This document shows positions 8,806 to 18,874 of a stretch of 64,000 nucleotides of DNA, piece after piece. The stretch lies in contig JAEYNR010000074.1 in assembly GCA_023412475.1 (NCBI GenBank), positions 34,783-98,782 of the forward strand, read 5' to 3'. The DNA is from Fibrobacterota bacterium (GTDB lineage: Bacteria > Fibrobacterota > Chitinivibrionia > Chitinivibrionales > Chitinispirillaceae). The translations under genes were made by a program, and so were the position numbers. Within the stretch, counting starts at the first letter, position 1, and each line of letters begins with the position of its first letter. The notes below the pieces were generated by a model, which saw only the letters and a list, made by a program, of their open reading frames with translations, was not told the DNA's origin and did no database searches.

Positions 8806-10511
8806 GATGCTCTGATTTTTTGAAAAACCTGCATCAGTATGCAGATAATGCGCTCGATGATGAGCTCAGAAGAGATGCTGAGACTCATCTGAAAGAATGC
8901 CCGAATTGTTCAGATGAGTTTAACTCACTGAAAACTCTTCTGCACTGTCTTTCTCAGATGCCTGTACCTGAAAAAGACGACTCCTACTGGCAAAATATCA
9001 ATCTCGGGATATGCTCAGAGACTAAGCAGATTTCTTATGCAAAAAGCTCCAATAAAACAATACTCTCATTTTCCCGACCATCCTTAGAAAAATGGGCTAT
9101 TGCAGCCTTAATTTTAATCTCTGTAGTTTCAGTTTTTAACTACTTTTCTGACAATGATTTACCAAAACAGAACACCTCCTCTGTCCAAGAGAATTCTTTT
9201 TTGAAGATATTAAACATTCAGGGCCAGGTTTTTGGAGACCTTCCCTCTGATACAGGCGCAAAAAAAACGATCGATATCAAAAGCGCCAGCCTAGAGGGCA
9301 AAACCATCAGAACCGCAGCTAGCTCATCATTGAGGCTTCAAACAGACGACAAAAGCTTTCTGGAGGTTGCAGAAAAAACATCGCTTCAAATCAAAGAATG
9401 CAATCAGAACAAACAGTTATTTACTCTGGAGCAAGGAACCGTAACCGCACAGGTAAACAAGAGAAATGCTGGTCAAACCTATCAGATCACCACTCCAAAT
9501 GCCTCCTGTGAAGTGGTTGGCACCAGATTCAATTTATCTTTCAAAGATTATCCTGACCCCAGAGAATCTCAGACTACCCTTTATGTATTGGAGGGAAGAG
9601 TTCTTTTTATTAATGCAAAGGGTGTCTCTGTTTTGGTTGATTCCGGATGTCATGCAGTAGCAAACTATGATACTATATTAATGCCTCATTTAAAAAGAAT
9701 CGATAAAACTGATGAAAAAGCCAAAAATAAGAATGATCTCAAAAATCCTGTAACACCGAAAACAAGTGATAATCCAATTCCAAAGGACAGTGCATTAAAG
9801 GCAGCTTCGGCTCTTATTGAATCAGGAAGCTTAGATGAAGCGATAAAGGAGCTCAGAAAGATTCACTCTACGCTGGATCTTCCCAAAAGTATCCTCATAA
9901 ACGCACTGCAGAAGGAAGCTCTTTGTTGGAAAATGAAGAAAGATTATTCCCAGGCTGTTAAAACTCTGCAACAGGTTCTAAACCAGGCCGACTCAGAAAG
10001 CCAGAAAGAATATGCACTTTTCCAGATCGCTTCCATACAAAGAAATGAAATACACGATTTTGACTCTGCAATTTTAAATCTCAAGCAATACTTATCAGAT
10101 TACCCGCAAGGAATCTGGACCGAAGAGGCTTACGTAACACTTGCTGAGCTATATCAGCTACAGAAAAATTACCTGAACGCTTCAGAGTTATACCACAAGT
10201 TCATCTCTCAATATCCCAAGAGCATTCGGGTAGAATCAGTCTTGTATTCTCTGGCACGTATCTACTCAAGAGACATGCAGGATTGCAATAAAGCTTTAAA
10301 CATTTACTCTCAAATAGAATCACAGTTTCCAAACAGTAATTTTGCAGAGGATGCCCTCTTTTGGAAAGCGGAGTGTCTCTTTCAGCTCAAACGAATATCC
10401 CAGTCAGTTTCAGCTTACAAACAGTATTTAACCAGATATCCTGATGGTAAATGGGTTACTGAAGCCCAGATCCGATCCGGATATAAGATAACCGCAGGAA
10501 CAGCTCAATGA
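8802..10511 (+). CDS. Anti-sigma factor fused to FecR and TPR domains
   Basis: 569 residues. The first 45 form a zinc-binding anti-sigma (ZAS) fold with the H-x3-C-x2-C signature HLKECPNC. A single membrane helix follows near 101-117 (WAIAALILISVVSVF). The periplasmic part has a FecR-like beta domain (about 140-285: GKTIRTAASSSLRLQ, LEQGTVTAQVNK, TPNASCEVVGTRFNL, YVLEGRV) and then TPR/CpoB-like repeats to the C-terminus. It most likely holds the sigma factor at the membrane and senses a periplasmic cue. It overlaps both neighbours by 4 bp, so the operon is tightly coupled. The zinc-finger, FecR and TPR chain in one polypeptide is an unusual combination. Confidence 0.85.
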   Translation: MRCSDFLKNLHQYADNALDDELRRDAETHLKECPNCSDEFNSLKTLLHCLSQMPVPEKDDSYWQNINLGICSETKQISYAKSSNKTILSFSRPSLEKWAIAALILISVVSVFNYFSDNDLPKQNTSSVQENSFLKILNIQGQVFGDLPSDTGAKKTIDIKSASLEGKTIRTAASSSLRLQTDDKSFLEVAEKTSLQIKECNQNKQLFTLEQGTVTAQVNKRNAGQTYQITTPNASCEVVGTRFNLSFKDYPDPRESQTTLYVLEGRVLFINAKGVSVLVDSGCHAVANYDTILMPHLKRIDKTDEKAKNKNDLKNPVTPKTSDNPIPKDSALKAASALIESGSLDEAIKELRKIHSTLDLPKSILINALQKEALCWKMKKDYSQAVKTLQQVLNQADSESQKEYALFQIASIQRNEIHDFDSAILNLKQYLSDYPQGIWTEEAYVTLAELYQLQKNYLNASELYHKFISQYPKSIRVESVLYSLARIYSRDMQDCNKALNIYSQIESQFPNSNFAEDALFWKAECLFQLKRISQSVSAYKQYLTRYPDGKWVTEAQIRSGYKITAGTAQ

Positions 10512-12043
10512 GCAAGAATGGGTTCATATATTTTTTCTACAGCACACTGTTTTTTTTCAGTTGTGCATATAGGGATAATCAATTTGACCCCCAAAGCCCT
10601 CTTTACAGAGTCGTTCCTCCGGTGCTATCAGTTGTACTACAGTTTGATTCCACCAAAATCCACTCTATCAGTAATGATACATTTTATGCCTATACCCCAC
10701 TGAATTTAACCATATCTGCCTCGTCCAAAGGCGCAGCCAGAGGGGACACAGATCTGGAAATTCTTTATCTTCATTTTATTGATGGTAAAGAACGTGGGAA
10801 GGAGCTGATCAAAGACTCGATCAGTATTACTTTGCAGGACAGCGGAACACACCTGCTTCAGTTTCAGTCTTCCGAAAAAACCGGCACAGAAACAGCCTTT
10901 GAACAGAAAATCATTATTCTTAGCAATAAAGAAGGCCCTAAAATAATTTCTTTTTTAAGCAGCGAAGACACCTTGCTGGCTGGACAAGACTACACCATCC
11001 AATTTACAGCAGAAGTCATAGACAGTAATCATCTTCTTAAAGAACTTATATATGTGATGTCTCCTTCTGACAATGTTACCAAATCTATCGGAGAGCATAC
11101 TCCAAAACTGCTGGACACCTTGTCCTACCGTTTTTTCAGAAATGATACTGGCAAACTTACCATCACCCTTAAAGCGGTAGATATATTGGAACGAATCCAA
11201 TCGACAGATGTAGAACTTAGATTTATAGAAAACCCCCCTCCATACTATCCGCCTGTAATTAGTAGAATAACTTATGCACCTCAGAATATCAGTGTGATGC
11301 AGGAGGTGGATTTTATGGTAAAATACACAGCTTCCTCTGAAAAGATATTCCAATACTGGTTGTTTAGTGAACAAATCCCCCCAGTGTGGACTACCGAATC
11401 CTCTTATCAGTTTGAGAACCCTGGGGTACACAAAGTGAGCGTGAGAGTGGAAGATGACTCTGGTTCCTTCGATACAGCCAGTATCTATGTTCAGGTTACC
11501 CCCACAGCTAATATACCTCCTCATATCAGCAATCTGGTTATAACACCAGACTCGGGAGATGCACCACTAAAAGTTCACTTTGCAGTTACAGCCAGTGACA
11601 GTGATGGCGAATTTCTGCATTACAAATGGATAATGGGGACCGGCCATGAGTTTTTTGCTTCTTCTGAGTTTGTGTTTACATATTGGTATGCCAAGAAATA
11701 TCCGGTTACTGTCATAGCCTATGATGACAAATGGGGCACAGACACCATCTCAGACACCGTTACCGTAACCGGAGATAATGGGAACAAACCATGCCTGACA
11801 GCATATCCAGTTCCTGCATTTACCTTTCAGCCAATCCATTTTAAGCTGGAAAATGCCCCTGAAGAATACAAGGATGCCTTATACTATTGGGATTTCCCCA
11901 GAAGAGGCCCTGAGCCGGGCCCCGATTATAAAGAATTCAGCTTTCAATTAGAAGGTGAATATGAGGTAAAATTATCAGTGTTCTTAAAAGACACGATTCA
12001 CATCTATACGGTTCCAGTAATAGTGGTAATGCCCAAGTTTTAA
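10508..12043 (+). CDS. Lipoprotein with PKD-like domains
   Basis: 511 residues. The N-terminus is a lipoprotein signal with the cysteine in FFFFSCAYRD (near residue 19). The mature protein is built of Ig-like/PKD beta-sandwich domains: clear PKD patterns are GVHKVSVRVEDDSGS (near 305), SDGEFLHYKWIMGTG with YPVTVIAYDD (near 370-400), and a last one with YYWDFP and GEYEVKLSVF. Such domains mediate binding or spacing at the cell surface. It is the last gene of the sigma-factor operon and overlaps the anti-sigma gene by 4 bp, so it may be part of the sensory device or a main target of it (inference). Confidence 0.75.
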   Translation: MSKNGFIYFFYSTLFFFSCAYRDNQFDPQSPLYRVVPPVLSVVLQFDSTKIHSISNDTFYAYTPLNLTISASSKGAARGDTDLEILYLHFIDGKERGKELIKDSISITLQDSGTHLLQFQSSEKTGTETAFEQKIIILSNKEGPKIISFLSSEDTLLAGQDYTIQFTAEVIDSNHLLKELIYVMSPSDNVTKSIGEHTPKLLDTLSYRFFRNDTGKLTITLKAVDILERIQSTDVELRFIENPPPYYPPVISRITYAPQNISVMQEVDFMVKYTASSEKIFQYWLFSEQIPPVWTTESSYQFENPGVHKVSVRVEDDSGSFDTASIYVQVTPTANIPPHISNLVITPDSGDAPLKVHFAVTASDSDGEFLHYKWIMGTGHEFFASSEFVFTYWYAKKYPVTVIAYDDKWGTDTISDTVTVTGDNGNKPCLTAYPVPAFTFQPIHFKLENAPEEYKDALYYWDFPRRGPEPGPDYKEFSFQLEGEYEVKLSVFLKDTIHIYTVPVIVVMPKF

Positions 12044-12530
12044 CCCATTTTGCCGCTTTTTACACTAAAGATCTGATATTTTCATCATAGCAAACAGTAC
12101 AGTCTACAGGTGAGTCTTTTCTCTGTTCAAAATAAATATGCAGTTATCACCTGTTGATGATTTTTCTTAAATTCCCTTTGATCTGCTTCCAAAAAAAAGA
12201 ATACGGGAAGCAAGATCAAATGAAAAAAAGACAGGGGCGAAGCAAGTCCCTCCATAAACGCCTGATCCACTAACCAGACAAAATTATCTTTTTAAAACAG
12301 AAGAAGGACGGGTGAGAGGTACCCGTCCACCAGCTCATTTTATCTCTGTAAGGCAGGTGTATTAAACAGAGTTAAGCGGCCCTCCTGGTTATTTAGATAT
12401 AGAGCAATTTGTGTGCCCAAATTGTAATCTTCGTAAAACCCTGATATTTAGCAGAATTGTTTTTCTTTGAAGCTTTAAAATAGTAGTATTTTCGCTACAC
12501 TGCGATAACGAGTTGCACTATTGCTACCAT
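12044..12530. other. Convergent intergenic region with two hairpins
   Basis: No gene is seen between two convergent genes. A 14-bp inverted repeat with one bulge lies at 12177-12190 and 12206-12220 (arms TTTGATCTGCTTCC and GGAAGCAAGATCAAA). A second, perfect 8-bp stem lies at 12306-12313 and 12321-12328 (GGACGGGT and ACCCGTCC). Neither has a clean T-tract, so bidirectional terminator function is only possible. Confidence 0.5.
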
Positions 12531-15044
12531 TTATTGAGTAAACAGTGCCAATACATCTTCTCTGGTAAGACTTTTAAAAAACGAGCCCTCAGTAGTTATA
12601 ACACTCTGCATCAGATTCTTTTTATGCTGCTGGAGTTGGAGGATATGCTCCTCTATTGAGTCTTTGGTTATCATCTTATAGATAAAAACAGTCCTGGTCT
12701 GCCCTATTCGGTAGGCTCTATCGGATGCCTGGTTCTCTGCACTGGGATTCCACCAGGGATCTATATGCATCACATAATCGGCACTGGTAAGATTTAAGCC
12801 TGTGCCACCCGCCTTGAGACTTATCAAAAATACCTGAGCCCCACCTTTTTTCTGAAAACGATCCACCACTGCCTGCCGGTCACGTGTAGCACCGGTTAAA
12901 ATTTCGCTGCTGATGCCAGATTCCCTGATCCTCTCTCTCAACAATTCCAGCGCCTTAACAAATTGAGAAAATACCAGAACCCTGTGCCCCTCAGCTACCA
13001 CCTCCCCAATACTTTGCTCAATAAGTTGAAATTTACCAGAATCTCCGCTGAAGCCAGAATCAAAGAGTCTGGGATGACAACAAATCTGCCGCAACCGCAG
13101 CAAACCTTCCAGAATCTGAAACCTGCAGCGCTCTACGCCCTGGTTATCGATAGATTGTTTTATCTTGCCACGGTAAGTCTCTCTGGTAATTTCATAAAGA
13201 GTTTTCTGTTGAGGAAGCATTTCTGCATAAAGAGTGATCTCGTTTTTTGGAGGCAGATCCTTTGCCACCTGTTGCTTTGTCCTTCTTAAGATGAAGGGAA
13301 ATATCAATTTTCTTAAAACCCCAACAGCGTTCTCGTTTGATTCCTTCTCGATAGGGCGGATAAAACTACGTGAAAAGTTGCCATATGAACCCAGCATTCC
13401 CGGGTTAATGAATGAAAAGAGAGACCAGAGTTCGGTGAGATTATTCTCAACAGGAGTACCACTCAATGTAAGACGATACCTGCCCCTGAGGCGATCAAGA
13501 GCGTTCCTTATTTGTGATGTAGGATTCTTTATCGTTTGTGCTTCATCCAGGATAATATAATGAAAATTGATTTTCTGGAGAAACTCAATATCCCGCAATA
13601 CTGTCCCATAAGAGGTCAACACCACATCGGACATACACATTATATCCTTATAGCGTTCCCTGGAAGCTCCATGGAAAAGAACCATCCCAAGAGAGGGTGC
13701 AAAACGCTGAGCCTCTCTCTGCCAGTTAAAAAGCAAAGTGGTGGGAACAATCACCAATGAAGGCTGCCCCTCCCCCAGATGTTTTTCATTAAGCAACAAA
13801 GCCAGGGTTTGAACTGTTTTCCCTAAACCCATATCATCTGCAAGACAACCGCCGAAATGGTATTTTTTCAAAAAATAAAACCATTCGTATCCTGCAAGCT
13901 GATAAGGACGCATTGATGCTTTAAAATCAGATGGAGGAACCTTTTTCTCTACACCTGAGAAGTTCTGAAGTTCATGCCTTTTCGTTTCAAACTCTGAATC
14001 TGCGCTCCTCTCATCTGCCATCTCGAAAAGCAGAGAAACCAAAGGTAGATGAGATGATCCAATCTTGAGGCTTCTCTGAGATGTATCAATATCCAGCACC
14101 GAAAACAAGCTGGAAAATTTTTCAAGCCACTCTTCAGGAATCACCCCAGATGTCCCATCAGATAGAAGAACAAACCGGTTTTTCTGCCTGACAGCCATGA
14201 TTAGAGATGCTAATGTAGCAGGAATTCCATCTACAGACAAAGAAACCAGGCAGTCAAATACCCCCTGTTCCGAATTAACAGAAACAGTCAATTTCGGTGC
14301 GGATTTCCTGGCATTAGTTATAGTGAGTTTTTCTTGCCCATAAATCTCAAAACCATCTCTGGCCAAACGGGGTAACTCATGAAGAGTCCAGATCCGCGGA
14401 TCACAGCTAGGAGTGTAGGTACCGGTCTGGTACTGCATTAACTCATAATCAGCCAATGTCGAAGTAAGCGAAGTCTCTCTGGCTTTAGAGCGGATTACCC
14501 TATAAACGGCACCATCACTGGACACTACCAGCCTCTGAAGGGCTGTGTCGAGACGGTTAAATTCAACCATCCCGTTATGGTATGAGAAACGTAACTCGAC
14601 CAGAAGCATCGAATCACTCTCGAAAAGATAGAGCCTGCCAACCGGTCTAACCGATTGAAGATCAACTATTGCTGCAGCATTAGAACTCTGAGCAGGCTCT
14701 ATTATCTGTTGCAGTTCCGAATCTTCAGAATGGTCCCCTGAAACCGGCGTCTCAAAATCCAATCCTATCTGGATTGCCTGTTTGTCATTTGCAGCAAGCA
14801 TAGCTGCAACAACATGACCGCAGGCACCACCATAGGAAAAACTACAGGTACAACTAAACTTCAACCCGTCTTTTTCTCTGTTAATTACAACTCTGTAAGA
14901 ACTCTCATCTTTTACAGTGGCAATAATCCCATCTCCAACAATACTGAGACTTAAGACTTTACCCCTGACAAAACACCGTTTGCCCTCATCGATCACCGTT
15001 TCAAATGCGTATTTCTTAATTTCTTCTTCTGTAAACAAGGTCAC
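12531..15044 (-). CDS. SNF2-family helicase with N-terminal SWIM zinc finger
   Basis: 837 residues. A SWIM zinc motif (CTCSFSYGGACGH, near residues 67-80) is followed by a beta-rich middle region and a complete Swi2/Snf2 ATPase from about 370: the Walker A block DDMGLGKTVQTLALL, DEAQ (motif II), LSGTPVENNLTELWSLF (motif III), and the C-terminal helicase half with LISLKAGGTGLNLT and DRAYRIGQ. These enzymes translocate on double-stranded DNA to remodel protein-DNA complexes; bacterial SWIM-SNF2 proteins (HepA/RapA-related) are usually of unknown partner. The start appears to be GTG. It is a single gene convergent with the PKD operon. Confidence 0.92.
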   Translation of the reverse strand: MTLFTEEEIKKYAFETVIDEGKRCFVRGKVLSLSIVGDGIIATVKDESSYRVVINREKDGLKFSCTCSFSYGGACGHVVAAMLAANDKQAIQIGLDFETPVSGDHSEDSELQQIIEPAQSSNAAAIVDLQSVRPVGRLYLFESDSMLLVELRFSYHNGMVEFNRLDTALQRLVVSSDGAVYRVIRSKARETSLTSTLADYELMQYQTGTYTPSCDPRIWTLHELPRLARDGFEIYGQEKLTITNARKSAPKLTVSVNSEQGVFDCLVSLSVDGIPATLASLIMAVRQKNRFVLLSDGTSGVIPEEWLEKFSSLFSVLDIDTSQRSLKIGSSHLPLVSLLFEMADERSADSEFETKRHELQNFSGVEKKVPPSDFKASMRPYQLAGYEWFYFLKKYHFGGCLADDMGLGKTVQTLALLLNEKHLGEGQPSLVIVPTTLLFNWQREAQRFAPSLGMVLFHGASRERYKDIMCMSDVVLTSYGTVLRDIEFLQKINFHYIILDEAQTIKNPTSQIRNALDRLRGRYRLTLSGTPVENNLTELWSLFSFINPGMLGSYGNFSRSFIRPIEKESNENAVGVLRKLIFPFILRRTKQQVAKDLPPKNEITLYAEMLPQQKTLYEITRETYRGKIKQSIDNQGVERCRFQILEGLLRLRQICCHPRLFDSGFSGDSGKFQLIEQSIGEVVAEGHRVLVFSQFVKALELLRERIRESGISSEILTGATRDRQAVVDRFQKKGGAQVFLISLKAGGTGLNLTSADYVMHIDPWWNPSAENQASDRAYRIGQTRTVFIYKMITKDSIEEHILQLQQHKKNLMQSVITTEGSFFKSLTREDVLALFTQ

Positions 15045-15168
15045 TGACTGCTAAATCGGATTAGGAATTTTTAAGGATATTGTAACGAAGCAAAATAGAT
15101 ATTGCGGAGCAATTGAGAAAGGCAGGATTGAAACACAGCGTTTTGCAACAACAATTCTGATTTGCTTT

Positions 15169-16224
15169 TCATTTTCCCCGTGATTCTAACCGTAAGCCAG
15201 CCAGCTCATCTGTGGGCCCTGTATTGCGATTGACCCGCTGAGCCCATTCCCTGAAAACTGCTAAAGAGGCTTCATCAGCATCTATACGGAAATTGGGTTC
15301 ATTATCCTTATCATCATTAAACCAGAAAAAAACTTCAAAACAACTGTTATTATCAAAAAATTCCAGAAAGTCACGCAACCACTGATGTCGTCTGGGCTCT
15401 GAGGGGCACCCAATCTCTGCAATCCACATGGGTTTGTTAAAACTCATCAGCCCAGCGATGGAACCGCCATAAACCTTGTGAAAAGATTCCCACTGATGAT
15501 ACTCATCATGCTCATCTCCAAAATTATAACCATCCAATGCTACAATATCCACATAGTCATCACCCGGATAGTAAGGAAGAATATCAGATTCAAAGGTCTT
15601 TTCTCCCCACACGACTCCAGGACTGAAAACCCATCGAACATTAGTAACTTGTTCTTTTCTAAAGATTTTATGCACTCGTTTCCATGCACTCACAAAGAGC
15701 TTTTGTTTCTCTCCCCAAGGAAACCAGTCACCATTCATCTCATAACCAAACCTGTAGAATACCTTTGTCTGAATCTCTGAGACCTGTGAAGCGAAACGCC
15801 TGAAGTAATCATCCCATTTACCATCAACTATTTCCTGCAGAATCTTTTCATTCTGCTGTAGAGAAAACTGATCTGACTTCAGATCCTGATTTATCACTGT
15901 ATATATGTCCAATTTCTTATTGTGCTCGGCTACCTTCAGAGGGAAGTCATCACCAAATTGAACGTACCAGAGTATGTAGCCCGGAACAGCACCAAACACA
16001 GCGATCTCATCTCTGAGGCTCTCCTCATATTCATTCCAGAGCTTACTGGAAAAGAAACCAAAGCGTTGAGCATTTGTTAAAGGGGGTTCACTATTTCCTG
16101 AGGCACAAAGCAGATAAGCTGCGTTATTTAAATACGAAATCGTTGGCTTAGTATGAGAGCATGAATGGAGTAATAAAAAGAAGATTACTCCTGCTATAGT
16201 CCGTACCAAAAAGACTACCCTCAA
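15169..16224 (-). CDS. GH26-like lipoprotein glycosidase (beta-mannanase-like)
   Basis: 351 residues with a lipoprotein signal (FFLLLHSCSH), so it is predicted to be anchored in the envelope. The rest matches the GH26 (beta/alpha)8 pattern: YRFGYEMNGDWFPWG carries the presumed acid/base Glu, DIVALDGYNFGD follows, and MWIAEIGCPS carries the presumed nucleophile Glu. Canonical GH26 mannanases have His-Glu where Tyr-Glu stands here, so the substrate may not be mannan. The start is probably TTG at 16224, which has GGGGG a few bases upstream. It sits in tandem with the next glycosidase-like gene on the same strand (gap of 97 bp) and likely acts on the same glycan. Confidence 0.8.
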   Translation of the reverse strand: MRVVFLVRTIAGVIFFLLLHSCSHTKPTISYLNNAAYLLCASGNSEPPLTNAQRFGFFSSKLWNEYEESLRDEIAVFGAVPGYILWYVQFGDDFPLKVAEHNKKLDIYTVINQDLKSDQFSLQQNEKILQEIVDGKWDDYFRRFASQVSEIQTKVFYRFGYEMNGDWFPWGEKQKLFVSAWKRVHKIFRKEQVTNVRWVFSPGVVWGEKTFESDILPYYPGDDYVDIVALDGYNFGDEHDEYHQWESFHKVYGGSIAGLMSFNKPMWIAEIGCPSEPRRHQWLRDFLEFFDNNSCFEVFFWFNDDKDNEPNFRIDADEASLAVFREWAQRVNRNTGPTDELAGLRLESRGK

Positions 16225-16321
16225 GTGTACCCCCTTTTTATGCTCAGAAGAGTAGAAGTGAACTTTTCCAGCCTCTACTATATTATACTCTATCTGTTGT
16301 TCTTATCACAAGATAGATAAA

Positions 16322-17641
16322 TCAGACAATTGTATAAAAACCGCTCACCGATTTAGCCGGAGCCTTGTAATGAATCTTGCCCTCCTTTACCGGGACATCT
16401 GCCAGTCTGAGAAAATTCTCGGATGCCGACGTACGGTATACTGAAAATTTAGCACTGGCAGAACCACGAATTTCAATAGGAATATTCCAGTCCAGTTTAT
16501 CATCATTAATTAACACGAAAGAGTCGGTATTGCGGGTGGAGTTGTTGGAGAAACCAATAATGGACATATCAGATCCATTACAGCCAACCTGGCACACCCC
16601 CATGCCTGGCAGGCCTGCTTTACAGACCGGTTTAAGGAAGTTTAGCTCCTTGCTTCGGGAAAAGCTACCATCTTTATTTTTAATGGCAGTACTGATGATC
16701 AGCGAGTTGACCTTTGTTCTATAGATCAATTTATAAAAAGCACTGATAGAGTCGGGTCGTATGTTTCTTATTTCATCGATAGTAACCCAGGCGTGCAGAT
16801 CTCGCCTTTTCTCATGAATCAGGTCTATACCTGTACTGCAGAAATCATTACTGTTGCCGGAAAGATTGGCATTTGAACTCAAAAGCGAAACTGCACTGAG
16901 AGCCAATGGATCCTCTATAATCAAATCAGCATACCCCCAGTCGTAAAAATTTCCCCAGTTTTTAGTGTCACCAGGACTAAGTGCTACATGCTCTAATCCA
17001 TTATGGTCCAGTTGCCTGCGAATAAGTTTCAGAAAATCAACAATCATCTCTGGAGACCAGTAAAGATTCATTCCGGTATTAGAGTAGAGTGGAATACCTG
17101 AACTATCCCATAGTTGCCACATTTCACCCCGGCTGTGTAGAGATAAGCTGTGCAGCGGCAACTTTTCCGATATAGAAAGGTATCTTGCCCAGGCAACCAG
17201 ATACTGGCTGTAATGTATACGGCTAACCGGATCAAGATCTCGCCCGGATAGTTCCTTTTGTCGGGTCATCCATGCTGGCGGACAGAGACCAGAGAGCATG
17301 ATCTTCAGATCTCCTCCCCAACTTCTGGCCACCTCTAGTGCATAGCTGGCCAGTTGTGTATGAAAAGAAGGAAGATCGTGGAAATGATAGTCATTTAACT
17401 CTACAATATGATCCTCATCACTGTCCTGTTGACAGTAATTTAAACGAAAAGGATCAACAAACATTTTAGCAGTACCCATCCGTAAGCCATTCTGACCGAA
17501 AATCTCGTGAAGAAATTTCTGGTGATGTTCGTTTAGTGGAAAATACTCCTCCGGGTCAACTGCTGCCTTGTCGGTAAAACAGATCCCGAAGCCGTCCCAA
17601 TCACGAAGTTTTCTTGAAAAATCCACATGCGCTCGAAGCAT
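16322..17641 (-). CDS. GH30-like glycosidase without signal peptide
   Basis: 439 residues. The order of elements resembles GH30 (clan A barrel plus beta-sandwich): DWDGFGICFT at the start, the loop KIMLSGLCPPAWMTRQKEL near 145, a helix ending with SQYLVAWARYL, then LSLHSRGEMW at the position of the usual 'QNEP' acid/base strand and HAWVTIDEI at the position of the nucleophile strand. A C-terminal beta-sandwich follows (FSVYRTSASENFLRLADV). The NEP motif is replaced by RGEM, so either the family is divergent or activity is lost. No secretion signal is seen, unlike its neighbours, suggesting a cytoplasmic enzyme or a missed start. Confidence 0.55.
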   Translation of the reverse strand: MLRAHVDFSRKLRDWDGFGICFTDKAAVDPEEYFPLNEHHQKFLHEIFGQNGLRMGTAKMFVDPFRLNYCQQDSDEDHIVELNDYHFHDLPSFHTQLASYALEVARSWGGDLKIMLSGLCPPAWMTRQKELSGRDLDPVSRIHYSQYLVAWARYLSISEKLPLHSLSLHSRGEMWQLWDSSGIPLYSNTGMNLYWSPEMIVDFLKLIRRQLDHNGLEHVALSPGDTKNWGNFYDWGYADLIIEDPLALSAVSLLSSNANLSGNSNDFCSTGIDLIHEKRRDLHAWVTIDEIRNIRPDSISAFYKLIYRTKVNSLIISTAIKNKDGSFSRSKELNFLKPVCKAGLPGMGVCQVGCNGSDMSIIGFSNNSTRNTDSFVLINDDKLDWNIPIEIRGSASAKFSVYRTSASENFLRLADVPVKEGKIHYKAPAKSVSGFYTIV

Positions 17642-17851
17642 GATTTATCTATATTCCTTGAATGAATTTGGTTTGAAGGTAACTATTATAGAGTGCAATT
17701 AGTATGCCGGGGCAATTGATGCCTATAAATTTATTAATTTCAAATACCACGGTACCTTACTTTTCTTTTTTTACTTCGATATTTAAGGATTGACATTTGT
17801 TTTTCGATATTTCTATTTGAACACTCGCTAATCTGATGACAGGAGCATCTT

Positions 17852-18874
17852 CTGAATAGAATAGCTACAGTCCGATACAATAAATTGCCATTTTTATTGG
17901 TTCTATTTGCTCTCTGCAAATGTAATGTGGATATTGTTGACTATGACCAGAATTACTTCAAGGGCATGAACATTTTTTTCCAGAAAAGCACCAGAAATGT
18001 TTATAGACCCGATGAATTCAGAGATGATCTCAGTCAAATGAGATCTCTTGGAATCAACACACTATTTCTTATACCTTTTCATTACTGCAGTGATCAGTTC
18101 TCCGATTCAATCAAAGCCACTGCAGAAACAATAGAAGACAGTGTTCTTGAATTGATCATCATTTCCAGCCAGCAACAGGGTTTTAATGTCATTCTCAAGC
18201 CTCATGTTGACCTGGAAAACGGTAAACCCCGCTATCAGCTTAACCCCTCTAACCCTCAGAGCTGGCTTAATTGTTACCGTGATATCCTCTACCGTTATGT
18301 GAAACTCTCAAATAAATACAATCTCTCGCATCTGGTAATCGGAACAGAGATCGACAACATTGCAGACTCACCCATTTTTTTTTCGCTTATACAAGAGATA
18401 AGAAATAATTATCAGGGTGCCATCATCTATGCCTCTTCCTTTGATCACTTTCTGGAATCAGATATCTGGCAGCATGTAGATATAATAGGAATAAATGCCT
18501 GGTACAATCTGTGCAATAATAACTACTGCACCGGATCGGAATTGACTGAAAGCTGGAATTACTGGTTGACGCATATCGATAATTTCTCTTCAGGAAAAGG
18601 CAAACCGATTTTTATAACCGAATGCGGCTTTTACAGCAGAGAGGGATGTGCTATCAATCCGGGCGACTGGAGTAAAGGAGGCGTAAGCTCCCCACTTGAG
18701 CAGGCTAAGTCTTACGAAGCTCTTCTTTGTCAGGCAGCTCATTTTACCAATATAAAAGGGATATTCTTCTGGCAATGGGAATTAAACAACCCCTGGAATG
18801 ATTCCAGTAACGATTATACACCTGAAGACAAAGAGGCCGAACACATTATCAGAAAGTATTGGCATGACAGGTAA
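17852..18874 (+). CDS. GH113-like TIM-barrel glycosidase, lipoprotein-like, possible CTG start
   Basis: About 340 residues. The barrel shows FFQKSTRNVYRPDEFRDDL and IGTEIDN, the latter holding the presumed acid/base Glu, and IFITECGFYSREG with the presumed nucleophile Glu, followed by FFWQWELNNPW. This pattern fits GH113 (endo-beta-mannanase and relatives). A TTG at 17885 is the first usual start, but the frame stays open upstream, and a CTG at 17852 is preceded by AGGAG six bases away; using it gives a basic N-terminus, a hydrophobic stretch and a lipobox-like FALCKC. The gene overlaps the next by 11 bp. It is divergent from the GH30-like gene. Confidence 0.7.
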   Translation: MNRIATVRYNKLPFLLVLFALCKCNVDIVDYDQNYFKGMNIFFQKSTRNVYRPDEFRDDLSQMRSLGINTLFLIPFHYCSDQFSDSIKATAETIEDSVLELIIISSQQQGFNVILKPHVDLENGKPRYQLNPSNPQSWLNCYRDILYRYVKLSNKYNLSHLVIGTEIDNIADSPIFFSLIQEIRNNYQGAIIYASSFDHFLESDIWQHVDIIGINAWYNLCNNNYCTGSELTESWNYWLTHIDNFSSGKGKPIFITECGFYSREGCAINPGDWSKGGVSSPLEQAKSYEALLCQAAHFTNIKGIFFWQWELNNPWNDSSNDYTPEDKEAEHIIRKYWHDR

